64,000 bases of DNA, taken from assembly GCA_015345905.1 (NCBI GenBank), contig JADDTR010000029.1:124001-188000 (forward strand), in the 5' to 3' direction. Within the stretch, counting starts at the first letter, position 1, and each line of letters starts with the position of its first letter. This document shows, piece by piece, positions 12,400 through 23,738 of the stretch. A model generated the notes under the pieces. It made no database searches, was not told the origin of the DNA, and saw only the letters and a list, made by a program, of their open reading frames with translations. This stretch comes from Aotearoamyces nothofagi. Its lineage: Eukaryota > Ascomycota > Leotiomycetes > Leotiales > Tympanidaceae. Made by a program: the position numbers and the translations under genes.

Positions 12400-13050
12400 G
12401 AGATCCTTAGAGAAGTTGGTATGGCATTTTAGTGTTATATTGACATCACGTCTTCAGATACATATAAATATATATAGATAGATAGATATATCAGTGTTTC
12501 ATCGGTCGAGTAGAAGTTGTCGGTAGCCAGAGACACTACAGTACATTGCTGTATAATATAATCTACAGGAACTTATAGAGGCGTTAGAGGAACAACATAA
12601 CTTCATCGAGTACACTACACTATATCTATTACCTTATCCAAGTATAACAAAACTATCTTCTATTATCAGAGCAGCAGAGCGCTTTTGCTGACTTCTAACC
12701 CTATATTACTTATACTCTATACATATTCAAATCTCTTATAAGACTCATTAGCAATAGACAGAAGAAATATAAGGACAATTAGAAGTTTATAATATTTATA
12801 ATACTAGTATACAATTATAACGAGACTAAGTAACAAGATCTATTATATAAGCTGCTGTTACCATTATATAGAAATATTTTGATTAGATAACTTTCTTATA
12901 AAAGAAATATAATCTTCGATTAAAGTTAATGATGCAGTAGAAGAGAAGAAGCCTTGGAATATATTACTAGCAGAGAAGGAGTATACAAGAGAGGAAAAGA
13001 GGAAAGAGAATATATATAGGTTATATACTGTTAGCTCCTGTCAAGAAATC
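12400..13050. repeat. AT-rich tract, possible decayed repeat
   Basis: Base composition drops to strongly A/T with abundant TA steps and very few CpG, unlike both flanks. Open frames are short. This is what repeat-induced point mutation leaves in old repeats of filamentous ascomycetes, but no terminal repeats, target duplication or protein domain could be identified, so class and age are unknown. If it is an element, it is broken and old. Confidence 0.35.
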
Positions 13051-13727
13051 TAATGTGAAATCTCCAGCGACGTCGGTAACTACTATACTTGATCCTCTTC
13101 TTCGTTATTGGATATATACTCTGTCTTATTATCTCTCAAGCTATACTATAGATTGCTGTCTATATATCTTGACTCACTCTAACCGGCCAGGAACTTGCCC
13201 ATTCCAGACATTTGCATTACCATCAACAATCAATTATTTCTTCCTCTCTCTTCTAATATATCATTTCGACACTTTATCTCCAATCCGGCGCATCCAGTCC
13301 GCCGTACTCCGGGCCGTTGTTCGGAACATTTCTACTGTCGAGGCTAAGGAAGACCACTACGGCCGCCGCATGCGCCGTCATAGCATTTCCGAACTTCTAA
13401 ATTCTACAGTTATAGAGCAGAACAACGAAGAGACGTCGGGGATTAATAGGGCTTCCTTTAGACTTACCAGAAACAGTTTGGTTGCCCATTGTTAAGGTGC
13501 TGGTCCTGAGTCTCTACGGCGAGTTCTCAAGCAGTCGGTAATCTATTTCGGCACCGCAGGCAATATTTACAGAGTTATCAGTATAGAGCTCCTGCTCTCT
13601 TCCATCCAGGTCTACCGGTGCATCTGTTGCTTCACGCAGCCTATAGATTTCCATCACAGGCTTTTTTGTCTTGTATAGCCTGTGCTGTCTTATTCCGCAC
13701 TACTCTCGCACCATCAGAGACAACGCA

Positions 13728-13735
13728 TCACGTGG
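13728..13735 (+). promoter_or_regulatory. E-box TCACGTGG upstream of methyltransferase start
   Basis: The CACGTG core sits 49 bases before the ATG of the homocysteine methyltransferase. Cbf1-type bHLH factors bind this core in sulfur and methionine genes of fungi. The same hexamer occurs at several unrelated places in this window, so the site alone is weak evidence. Confidence 0.3.
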
Positions 13736-13783
13736 TCACCAATCAGGACTCCATCCCGTCCAGACACACAGACATTCGCTATC

Positions 13784-14933
13784 ATGGCTCCAGCAGAGAG
13801 CAGAGAAGCCCAGCTCTGTCCCGTCATCCTCCTCGACGGCGGTCTCGGCACCACTCTTCAAGACCAATACCAATGCCTCGTCCCCAGCCCGCTCTGGTCC
13901 TCGCACCTACTGATCTCAGACCCCTCCACCCTCCAAGCCTGTCAAACCGCCTTTGCAGACGCGGGCGCAGACGTCATCCTAACAGCAACCTACCAAACCT
14001 CCCTGCAAGGGTTCTCAGCAACCCGGACGCCTGATCGCCAGGACGGATTTCCGGCCCGCGAGGCAGAGGACGTGATGAGGAGCGCTGTCGGGATCGCGCG
14101 CAAGACCTTCGCCGCCGGCAAGGGCGCGCGATCCGGACGCGGGACTGTGGCGCTGAGTCTGGGACCGTATGGCGCGACGATGGTGCCGGGCCAGGAGTAT
14201 TCCGGCAGGTACGACGAGGGCCACCGCACGGTAGAGCAGTTGTCGGCCTGGCACTCGAGTCGGCTGGAGATCTTCACAGGCCAGCAAGACACGTGGGCAC
14301 AGGTCGACATCGTCGCGCTCGAGACCATCCCGCTGCTCGAAGAGATCCTAGCCGTGCGCGAGACCATGTGGGCAGCGGAGCAGAAGGTCCAAGCCAAGAA
14401 GCCCTTCTGGATCAGCTGTGTGTTTCCCGGCGACGGCCTCTGTCTCCCGGATGGCTCGTCCATCGACCAGGTCGTCCTGGCCGCGCTGGGAAAGAGGGAC
14501 AGGGCTGCTCTACCGCACGCTATCGGGATCAACTGCACCAAGGTCTGGAAGGTGCCGGGTCTCCTACGAGCCTTCGAGGCTGCCGTCGCGAAGATCTACA
14601 AATCTGCAGAGCTGTCTGAGTGGCCGGCGCTGGTCCTCTATCCCGACGGCACGATGGGCGAGGTATATAATACCTCGACTCAGGTGTGGGAGGATTCCGG
14701 GGTCGGTCAAGACGATTCGGTGAGTCTCGAGAGATGTGCTTAATGTGTTCGTCTGGGTGTCTACTAATACTATTTAGACGTCATGGGCGCAGAGGATGTT
14801 TGAAATAGTCAAGGATACTAGGGCGAGGCGGCTGTGGTCATCTATCTACGTGGGTGGATGCTGTAAAGCGACGCCGCGAGATATCGGCGAGCTGAGGGAA
14901 AAGCTGGATACGCTTGGAGAGAAGGATGTATAA
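13784..14933 (+). CDS. Homocysteine S-methyltransferase
   Basis: Exons 13784-14719 and 14778-14933 (58-base intron, branch-like ctaatac) give 363 residues. The enzyme family moves a methyl group from S-methylmethionine or S-adenosylmethionine to homocysteine, making methionine in the cytosol. All three zinc-binding Cys are visible: 'GINC' (Cys251) and 'GGCC' (Cys340-341, in 'VGGCCKATP'). The N-terminal 'ILLDGGLGTTLQ' and 'ILTATYQTSLQGF' are also diagnostic. Without the intron the GGCC motif would be lost, so the splice is well supported. The frame is open further upstream but has no earlier ATG. Length fits Mht1/Sam4/MmuM (about 310-350). An AAT-family permease lies next, in the same direction, which suggests uptake and use of the same methyl donor. 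Confidence 0.92.
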
Positions 14934-16181
14934 ACTACTGTTAACAATTATAGATTGGATATTGGATATAGAAATGGCGTTTGTTATTGGCTACATAAGA
15001 AGACTCTTGTCGGATAGCGATGACTATCAGACATCTTGTTCAAAGACTGGAGATCTGTTCAAACGGGTCGATGTAGATAGAAGCTTGGCAGCTGTATAAA
15101 TAGGCATTAAGGCAGGTTACAAGATCTAGAGACACGGGCATGATGCCTAGAGTGTGGTTTGTACTCGTACTTGTGCAATGCAAAGCAAAGCTTCTGTGAT
15201 ATATCCTTCAACGCCCCTCCAGTCTGCTCTACATATGCCCTATTATATATAATTGTTTAGACGCAAATAAGACCCTCGAAAGGGGGACATAGATATATCG
15301 CTGGCCGCAGTGTAGTCATGTCATTCGTCTCCCACTTAAACGTGACCTCGGGCAAGCGTCTTGCCGTACTCGGACAACCCGAAGTTCTCGGCATGGTGTC
15401 GTTGCTCCTTGCCTCCGACCTCGGCTCTCAGATCCCGAAGTGTCAGCCTCGTCCGGGGATTAATCAGGCGGTGGCGACCGGCAGATATCCTAGCCACCCC
15501 GGTAGTTCGAGAAGTGCCGTGATGTCGGTTGCAGGCCCAAGGAGTTCCGTAGGGCTGTGGACGGCTAGCAACTGCCAAGGCGAGAAGATCCAAGACATAT
15601 CAAGCAACAGCTGCTGAGGCTCTGTTCTCTGCTCTGGATAGAGCTGCCGCCAGAATCCACCGCGGCCTCGACAGCATCTGGAATGAAGCAGCGTTCAGGA
15701 GAACCGGGGTCTCCGACACTGACGACTCCTATACGAGAATCTGCCCGAGCCTCCAAGGGGGCACGAGTCTTCGGCCTCATCTTCTAACCCAAAGTCAGTC
15801 TAGCCGAGTCCGTCATGACACATTAGCATTGTTCGCGGTCACGTGACTGACGATATTTTCTCTCGCTTCACGCTAGTGTTGAAGAAGTGTCGACCGAGCA
15901 GGAACGGACGACAGGTAGACGGGATTTGCTCACACACGGTGGGAATTGCGTGCTTGGGAACTGGCTAGAGCTGTCCGCGCGTAGATGGAAGATGTGACGA
16001 AGTATGGACGTCTGGGCATCTTTCCCTCTTCCTTCTTGGATACTCTTGGATACTCTTGGATTCTCTTGGTTCTCATCACGGCGACATCAAAGAGGTAAAG
16101 AAGAGGTATAGAATTGGATACTGAGTGACCACGCACAGGCAAAGAGCTGGTATCTACGGTCTGTGACTGCCCATCTTCACC
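14934..16181. other. Intergenic between methyltransferase and permease
   Basis: No gene is supported; the 99-codon frame at 15318 and its antisense partner look like chance. It contains a perfect GTCACGTGAC palindrome and, near 16037-16070, three copies of a 'ttggatactc'-like word. It likely acts as the permease promoter. Confidence 0.5.
15838..15847. promoter_or_regulatory. GTCACGTGAC palindrome, candidate Cbf1-type site
   Basis: This perfect 10-base palindrome lies about 335 bases before the permease ATG. TCACGTGA is the preferred Cbf1 site in yeast sulfur genes. The identical 10-mer recurs in the first permease intron, and I noticed no other copy in the window. Confidence 0.4.
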
Positions 16182-18132
16182 ATGGCCGCAGCAAGCATCG
16201 ACACCGCAGACTCGGCCGTCCACCGTTCGACGTCCAGCCCTCCAGTCGGCGACGCAGAGAAGACGCCTGTCAAGCACGAATCCGAGCACAAAGAGAAGAA
16301 TCCTGGCGAGGTTGTCCAGGAGTCGTCGGGCGAACTCGATGCATTATACGGCGTGGGCGGTGTTGGGCGCACGCAGAGGAGGCTGAAGGCTCGCCATATC
16401 ACGTTTATCGGCATTGGTGGAGGCATCGGCACGGGTCTTTTCATCGGCACAGGGGCCGCGCTAGCCAAGGCCGGTCCGCTGGGTCTCTTGCTGTAAGTTG
16501 GCGTTCCTCAGGCAGTGAATATCACGTGCAACAGTCACGTGACATTGTGGCATTGTGACATCCCCAGGCAGTTGAACCGTGCTGACAGCTGTACAGCGCT
16601 TTCCTCATCGTTGGTGGCATTCTCTGGTGCGTGATGGAGTCGATCGGAGAACTCGCTACTCTTGTAAGTGCCAAGTGAGGCGGTCGCCCCCCTGAGGACC
16701 GCCCCTCGATCACCATGAAGCCCAGTCTGACAACGCAACAGTTCCCAACCGCCGGCTCCTTCCCGCATTTCGCCAGCCGCCTCATCGACCCGGCTCTCGG
16801 ATTCACCATGGCCATCTCGTACGGCTACTGCTACACCATCGCAATCGCCTCTGAGGTTTCCGCCGCTGCTGTCGTCGTCGTAAGAACCCCCCACCCCTTG
16901 TCCTCAGGTCCCATCCTGCTCTTGCTAACTCAATCTAGTCCTACTGGACTGACATCACTCCTGCCCTCGTCATCAGCATCAGTCTGGTCGCAATTTTCAG
17001 TATCAACATTATGAACGTGCGGTTCTTTGGCGAGGCTGAGGTCATCACTGCCTCTATCAAGGTCATCTGTTTCGTCGGCCTGATCATCGTTTCCCTCGTC
17101 ATCACGTGCGGCGGCGCGCCCAACCACGAGGTCATCGGGTTCAAGTACTGGAAAGACCCGGGACTCTTCACCGACTACAACGGCATCACGGGCAGCAAGG
17201 GCCACTTCCTCGCCTTCTTCAGCGCCTTCATCAACGCCAGTTTCTCCTTCATCGGCGTCGAGACCGTTGTCGTCGCCGCTGCCGAGACCATGAACCCGCA
17301 CAGGTCCATCCCCAAGGCCGTGCACCGCGTCACATACCGGATCCTGTTCTTCTACATCCTCGGCGTCTTCCTCATCGGCATGATCGTTGCCTCCAACGAC
17401 CCGGACCTCGTCAGCGGCACCGGCAACGCGAACTCGTCGCCTTGGGTCATCGCCATCAAGAACTCGGGCATCCAAATTCTGCCCTCCATCGTCAATGCCT
17501 GTATCCTCACCTCGGCCTGGTCCGCCGGGAACAGCTACTGCTATATCGGCGCCCGCATGCTCGTCGCCATGGCCGTCGATCGCCAAGCACCCCAGTTCTT
17601 CGCCAAGGTCAACCGCTACGGCGTGCCTTACTACGCAGTCATCGCCTCCTTCGCCTTCGGCCCCTTGGCTTATCTCAGTCTCGGAAGCGGCGGCGCCTCC
17701 CAGGCCTTCACGTGGCTGCTGGACCTCAGCACCGTCGCCGGGCTGCTGGCCTGGATGACGCTCTGCTTGTGCTTCATCCGCTTCAACCACGCCTGCAAAG
17801 CCCAAGGCATCGACCGCAACCTCCTGCCCATGAAGGGCCGGCTGCAGCCCTACGCCGCCTACGTCGGCGCCATCGGCTCGGCCATCATCGTCATCTTCTC
17901 GGGCTTCAGCGTCTTCCTCACCGGCAACTGGTCCGTCTCGAGCTTCATCGCTAACTACGTCGGCATCGTCATCTATATCGTGCCCTTTCTCCTCTGGAAG
18001 ATTTTCAAGAAGACTAAATTCGTGCGCTCCTCCGAGACGGATCTCTTTTCCGGCCGCTTCGATTCGAGCAGCCTGCCTCCAGAGAAGGTCCCTACTACGT
18101 GGTGGGAAAAGTTCATCGATTGGTTGATTTAG
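16182..18132 (+). CDS. Amino acid permease, AAT/APC family
   Basis: Four exons (16182-16492, 16597-16663, 16742-16879, 16939-18132) give 569 residues. A hydrophilic N-tail of about 85 residues precedes the family signature 'HITFIGIGGGIGTGLFIGTG' in the first membrane helix. About 12 hydrophobic helices follow, with the conserved 'FSFIGVETVVVAAAETMNP' region and the typical end 'TTWWEKFIDWLI'. It is a plasma-membrane proton symporter by family. Substrate cannot be read from the sequence. Its position beside a homocysteine S-methyltransferase makes S-methylmethionine or S-adenosylmethionine plausible, as in mmuP-mmuM and MMP1-MHT1. The coding region is GC-rich in third positions, which creates long spurious frames on the opposite strand. 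Intron 1 carries two CACGTG cores. Confidence 0.9.
16522..16543. promoter_or_regulatory. Two CACGTG cores inside permease intron 1
   Basis: TCACGTG at 16522-16528 and the palindrome GTCACGTGAC at 16534-16543 are six bases apart within the intron. Clustered E-boxes in a first intron could be an intronic enhancer for a bHLH sulfur or nutrient regulator. No direct evidence exists. Confidence 0.35.
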
Positions 18133-18268
18133 GCGCATTGATGGCATGCATGACCAGGCGCAATATTGGATGTTTTGTATAAATTCGACTCTTTTGTATT
18201 ATAGGAAGATTTATGCTGGATATAGATTATAGATTATGAGACACTTGTTTATGATACTTGAACTCTTC

Positions 18269-20111
18269 TCACAGGGTATCGATATGTCCCAATAGCCACT
18301 GCATATGTCTATAACTACTCCTGGGCTGGAACTGCGGCTGCATATGGCCGCTCAGGAACGTCTCCGCCCACATCAAACCGCGCTCAAAGTGCTGCACACC
18401 CATGGTGCCCTGGGGGCCATCGAAGCCCGTAAAGCCATTCGCATCAAACAGGGCATTATACTGCAAATCGGGGAGGTCGATGACGATGCTCGTGTTGGGG
18501 CGCGTCTGGAAGCCAAGCTTGCCATTCCACGTCATGTTCTGGATGGCGAGTAAGGTGCCGTTTGTCAGGATCTCCATGTCGAGATCGGCGTTGGCGATGA
18601 GCACGCGGTTGGTGGCCTCGATGATGCGCGGCAGGACGGACTGGATGGGGTCGGCTGAGATGTCGCCCTCGTCTTCGGGCCCGCCGTCGCCGAGGAAGAC
18701 GGGGCCGGCGCATTCTGACCAGGAGACGTCGAGGGGCGCGTGCATGGCTTTCTTGACGTCGGTGCGGTTGAAGTAGATGGGGAGGCCGGGGTAGGAGTAT
18801 TCGAGGTCCGTCGGGTAGCCCAGGGGGTCGGAGAGGATGGGGCATGAGCCTGTGATTAGGTAGACGTTGAAACAGGGGTTGGGAGCGTAGGCTGCGGTGT
18901 ATGCGAGGTCCCATAGATCGCAGTCGGCTTGGGAGGTGTAGTTAAAGTATTCAGGCGGTTGGACGCCCGAGGGTGGGAAGGTGAGGTATTTTTCCCGGAA
19001 GGAGGCATAGCCGCAGGATTCGTCGAGAGCGGATAGTTGACTGAGGAAGCTGCTGTTGAATCCTAGCACATTGTTGTTTTGGGTTATGAATGGTACTGCA
19101 GGGACTTCCTGTTGGGAGTGAACGAATGAGCCAATCGTGGGATCATATGCGAGAGCGCCTATTCAGAAGTATAGCATTAGCAGGACCTTATAAGTTTTGA
19201 AGATGTAATTTACCTGATAGATTGAAATGCTCAGGATCTTCCCTGTCGAGCATCGCTGCTGAGATATACGGCACATATCTGCCAGCATAGCTCTCTCCCG
19301 TCACGAAGATCCTGAAATTCTTGATCCCAAAGATCTCTTGAAAGTTGAGGAAGAAGTCTGTAAAGTCTATAGCAATCTCTTCTTCGCTAGTAGCAGTTAC
19401 CTCTCCAATGGAAAAGCCGGTGCCGACTGGTTGCTCGACCCTAGTTGTCCTGTTATCGACTGACTGGCCTTGTATATCGACGAGTGCTTACCACAGAACA
19501 TTGGTAAGATTAACCCAGGAATAAGGGTTGATAGAAGGCGCATACTGGCCCCACTGCCAGCTGATGCGGCCCGTCTCCTGAAAGAAGCCTTCCAAGGAGC
19601 TACAGCCTGAAGTCATCAGTAAGATATACATCTCTGCCTCGTCTCGACTCACCAGGTCCACCATTCAACCAAATCGTAATCTCGTCGACGGGCTCTCCAA
19701 CCGTTGGTTCGAAGACAAAAAACAAGGCTCTGGACTCATTCTTCATATCAATTGGGATCAGGCCCGAATACATCTCGCCGACATCGAACGGGATATCAGG
19801 AAGCGCCTCGACGCGATATTCTTGAAATCGCAAATCAGCATACCTCCCTCTCCAAGGCCAACACCAATTCCAGCGACGTCCAAGCATCGAGAGGCTCGTA
19901 GACACAGAAACAACTCACTCTCGCTCTCGCCATTCAAAAATCGAAACTGCTCTTTCCTCGGCCCTTTCAGATCCGTCGCCGGCTGGCCTCTTTTCACATC
20001 CGGGCCAAACCCCTTCCGATGGGCGACATCGCTGAATCGTCCGGCATCAACTGCTCCAAGCAGAAGCGCAGCAGCGCACAGCGAAGCCAGCTGCAGTAAT
20101 TTCGCCGCCAT
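18269..20111 (-). CDS. Secreted serine carboxypeptidase (S10)
   Basis: Five exons read on the minus strand (20111-19919, 19820-19653, 19606-19492, 19440-19214, 19158-18269) give 530 residues. A signal peptide ('[19 protein letters not shown]') ends near residue 23. Motifs in order: 'WLNGGPG|CSS' (oxyanion region, split by intron 2), '[10 protein letters not shown]', '[12 protein letters not shown]' with the catalytic Ser near residue 209, '[13 protein letters not shown]' with the catalytic Asp (residues 426-428), and 'FLSGHMQP' with the catalytic His near 506. The enzyme removes C-terminal amino acids from peptides at acid pH. Several NxT/S sites suggest glycosylation. There is no GPI signal, so a secreted or vacuolar location is expected. 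All five exons are needed to restore the triad and signal peptide. The 3' end lies only about 135 bases from the convergent permease stop. Confidence 0.92.
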
Positions 20112-21392
20112 CTCTGCTCTAAAGCTCGCGGCACTCGCAGAAGTGAGAGAGCATGTTTCCGAGGAATGGCTCGCGTTAAATAAGAATCGGATTCTGAACA
20201 CGCGGAGAGGTGCGTCGGGATATATGACTATCTTCGCGGAGCACGATCCTGAAAACAGGCATTGTGCGATCCGGTCCTGCACTCTGACATCAGCGTCGGT
20301 GGGGAGATGGATGTACGAGTATCTTCGGCCATGGAAATGCTGCGGTGGCTAAGATGGCGGTATGTTGGCGGTGCAGACGCCCTGCAAGGTACGAATGGGG
20401 AAGGTAGATCGCGCGGCCAGGGAAGGAGGGCGGTGAGCTGATAGGGCGATGGTTATCGCTGATATTCAGGAACAGAGACACCTCCTCCTTGGAGAAAGAG
20501 GGATTAGAGGGCGTGGTTGATAGGATGGGGGGATAGAGAGTTGCGGAAGGACGGCTGGGAGGAATGGCAGAGGGATGAATGAATGAATGGTTATCGACGA
20601 CGCCCTTTTTGATCGGATAGCGCATCTTGCTCCATGAAAGAAGAGGCATATGAAACCCCGCCTACACCTTAGACCTCACCGGCAATAGACTCCATTGGTA
20701 CAAGCCTATCCACTCGAGTATCCCATCCCATCTCCTTTCTCCAAGCGCTTGATATTAATAAAATGCTCCGATCAGTCATAGCTGAGAGATTTAGGGCCAT
20801 ATACAGAGAGGCTCTTCCTGAATAGAATGCAAAACGGGAAAATGAATAGTATATACTTTCCATGGTTAGGGTCGCAGTTGGGTTGATGTCTAGTCTCGAC
20901 GGCTATTATTGGTCCCTGTTCTCCTTATGGGCAGAATTTCAATTCTACTCTTGGACAGGGAGGTCGATTACTCTTGGGCAAAGGTAGAGTTGTATTCAGT
21001 GCCCTGCTACTTTTACAGGCCTTAGTAAGTTTATGAGTTTCTGTTTTCATGTTTATCCCCATAGTCATGGTATGTTATTAATATTATCGGATAGAAGCCA
21101 CCACCGGGTGACGACGAATACTCCTCTTAAGTGATATCTTAGGGATAAGTTCAAGACGAGCAATCGCTACTGTGAAATGGCGGAGAATTATTCTAGTGGC
21201 TACTGATTACGTTACGTAGCAATGCGCCTTGGAAGGATTGTGTACTGAATAAATAAATTAATGATATTAAAATGCATCCGCTAATACAAGTCTAGGCCCA
21301 ATCATCTCTATCGCTGGCTCTCCCGCTATGTTAAAAATCCACAATGCATCGCTCAAATACGACTTTGCACTACCAGTAGATACGATATTTAT
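20112..21392. other. Intergenic, no supported gene
   Basis: It is the upstream region of the carboxypeptidase and downstream region of the PhiA-like gene. Composition becomes AT-richer toward the right. Only short overlapping frames are present. Confidence 0.55.
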
Positions 21393-21968
21393 CTAGACGT
21401 ATTGCCAAGCAGGTGTCTCTCCCTCGTACGGGATCGTAGCGACCTGGATCCCCAAACAGTTCTCGGGAACGGCACCGTTGACGCTGAGCTGGTAGGCACC
21501 GCTCTCCAAAGGACAAGCCACCCATCCCTGACCCTCGATATCGAAAGTCAAGTCCCCGAACTCTCCCTCGCCGCCAGGGGTGTACTTGAATGGCACCGTC
21601 GCTCCCAGCGGAACCTCAGCGCTGTGGGCCACGGTATGGCCCAGTATGCCCTGCATGCTCACGTAGACTTGCTGGCCGCCCGGGACAGCGACGTCGAGAG
21701 AAAGAGTCCCGTTGTTGCCAGCTACGAAGGCCGTGATGTTTCCGGCCGGGCAGTTGGCGCCGATGCTGGAGGGGCAGTAGGAGATGGTTGGGGCGTTGAT
21801 TTGGAAGCTACCGTTGTGGGCGTTGATGGCTTGGTTGTGCACGTCAGTGCCAGTACGGATGGCGATGATAGTGAAGGCGTCGCCGACGGCTCGGGTTGGA
21901 AGGCGGGGAGTGGGAGAGGCGAGGGTAACGGCTGCGAAAAGGGCTGAGAGAATGGTTGAGGTGTACAT
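21393..21968 (-). CDS. PhiA-like secreted cell-wall protein
   Basis: A single-exon 191-residue protein begins with a signal peptide ('ILSALFAAVTLAS', cleavage near residue 18). The mature part is Gly/Val-rich with four Cys and ends with 'GWVACPLESGAYQLSVNG...CLGIQVATIPYE'. The layout and the 'GQQVYV' and 'ACP...G.Y.L.V' segments resemble PhiA of Aspergillus, a mannoprotein of the cell wall needed for phialide and conidium formation, and related IgE-binding wall proteins. I judge this from recalled family features, not from a search. There is no GPI anchor signal. The gene is isolated, with long non-coding DNA on both sides, as is common for strongly and developmentally regulated wall proteins. 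Confidence 0.68.
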   Translation of the reverse strand: MYTSTILSALFAAVTLASPTPRLPTRAVGDAFTIIAIRTGTDVHNQAINAHNGSFQINAPTISYCPSSIGANCPAGNITAFVAGNNGTLSLDVAVPGGQQVYVSMQGILGHTVAHSAEVPLGATVPFKYTPGGEGEFGDLTFDIEGQGWVACPLESGAYQLSVNGAVPENCLGIQVATIPYEGETPAWQYV

Positions 21969-23738
21969 TTTGATGGTGGTTTGGCTGGCGTTGGTCAGGA
22001 GGTTTGATGTTCTGAAAATGTCTTGAGGAAGATGAAGATGTTGATGATGTTTTGTGTTGTTGGTGTTGTGATGCTATTCAATCGTAGCAATGCCTACGAT
22101 ACTTATAGAATTTCCTCATCGTCAAAAAACGGCTTCATCCCATCTGATCCATCTGCCCCATCTCGTATAACTCCCAAGTCATGACATCGGTCCCGTATTC
22201 AAGCCCTACGAGGTCGCCGATCTCCCATCAGAGGCTCTTAAACGCAGCAGCAGCGGGATGAAGTCATCTGAGCTGTCCCCAAAAAATTAAGCTTTAAATC
22301 ACTTCCCGAGACACGTATATGACGTTGTTTCAGTTCCCTATGCAGCCTCAGTGATGCCAAGGGTTCTAAATTCATGCGCGGCAAATATCCGCTGGGAGAC
22401 ACGAGATGATCTGCAGCGGGAAGGCGCGTGCCGTTGGGCGACGGCGTTTGACGGCGGGGCGGAGTCGACGGAGAGGTCCTGCTCGTATTAGAAGGCTGCA
22501 GATGTCGGCGGCGGGATGCCAAGCTTCTGAAACGCAGCTTGTGCTTTGGGTGGAGGTACGATCCGGACCGAGGAGGCTGGCCGTCATTGAATGCTTGGAA
22601 GGGAAGATGGGAAGGGGTAATTGGGGGTGCTGTGTTTATTTTGACATCGGGCTTACTTTGGGTGGGGTGGGTACGAGATACTCGTGCAGTGCTAATGGAC
22701 CATTACGAGGCATCAAGAGAAATTATATTTGTGGCCGGTGAAGCTATCACGCTGATGTATGATAACCTATATATAACTCGTGTTCAAGACGCTTGCTGTT
22801 CAATATGCCAGATACTGAAACAAATGGACTGGAGTAGAAGGTGGATGTTCACGCCAGTTGCAGTGATAGTTTTTCAGTCATGATATTATATAGTTTAAAT
22901 ATTATATTCCTTCTATCTATTGTTTCTATTCTTGAACTTATATTTCAAATCTTACTGACGCTGATAAATTAATCGGGTGGTGATATTATATTTAAGTCTT
23001 TCGTAGAGAAAAGGTTATATTCAATATCAAAACTCCTTAGTAATAAAGTCTTTTAATTATTACAATTTCCTATTCTAGCAAGTTCGTCAAGTCAACAAGT
23101 TATTCTATTTCTAGAATCTATCATCTTTGCTTCTAGAATCCAGGTAAGAAAGATGCTGAGGTTATAAAGCAATAAGAAATCGATATTCCCTTTTAGCAGA
23201 ATCTACAATTCAGCCAAGTCGTACTGATCCTCTTGTTGTTCTCATCCTCTCTATCTGTCTACTTATTTTGCCAGCGCAACCTTATTCAGCTGGGTTTACA
23301 TGCGCTTTATCATGTGATTTATATCATGTGATTTGACTTGCTGAATGAAGTTTGGATCTGATCTAAATATAAAAGCGGCCGTTCCGCTTACACAGCCTGG
23401 AGAGGCCAGCCAATCAAGCACGTGCGCAGCAATCTTATCGTAATCGACGGCGACGAAATGGATGTCCGTACCGTGATCAATGGCTTCACACAACTTGATC
23501 TTTACACCGTCATCCTTGAGAACCCGTCCAATTTGTCAATTAGCAATTATGACTGCACCGGCGCTTCTAATTATCACACGCGCGGCAGCATTCCCCAACC
23601 TCCAGCAACACCATCAGCTCGCAATTGCGACTCGTTATAGCCTTGTCCTAGCCTCGTCATAACCTCGCGAGTTTTCTCGGAGGGTTGGTACACTTCAGGT
23701 CATCGGACTTGAACACCACCACTGCTCGCGGCGCAACA
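21969..23738. other. Intergenic, AT-rich centre
   Basis: No gene is supported. The part at about 22870-23200 is strongly AT-rich with TA-rich words and resembles the tract near 12.4-13.0 kb. The final 300 bases are the flippase promoter and 5' UTR. An open frame running into the flippase has no ATG before 23739. Confidence 0.5.

Larger units (their letters stand above)
11171..13783. other. Long gene-poor interval
   Basis: It separates the secreted-protein gene from the homocysteine methyltransferase gene. It holds a two-copy 99-base repeat (near 11461-11630) and a markedly AT-rich tract (about 12400-13050). A 146-codon frame at 13055-13495 has no recognisable domain and low-quality composition, so it is not called. 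The final 50 bases carry the E-box noted separately. Confidence 0.55.

Noticed and set aside
13055-13495. A 146-codon frame before the methyltransferase gene
   Set aside because: It begins at the AT-rich tract edge, has no domain or homology signal I recognise, and there is no supporting splice context.
13682-13783. Upstream extension of the homocysteine methyltransferase frame
   Set aside because: No ATG exists before 13784 in this frame, and family similarity begins just after that ATG.
16930-18147. A 405-codon open frame antisense to the permease
   Set aside because: It mirrors GC-rich third positions of the permease, gives an Asp/Glu/Gly/Ala-rich low-complexity product, and has no domain.
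23417-23422. CACGTG core upstream of the flippase
   Set aside because: The hexamer occurs at many unrelated places in the window; a single copy is not evidence of regulation.
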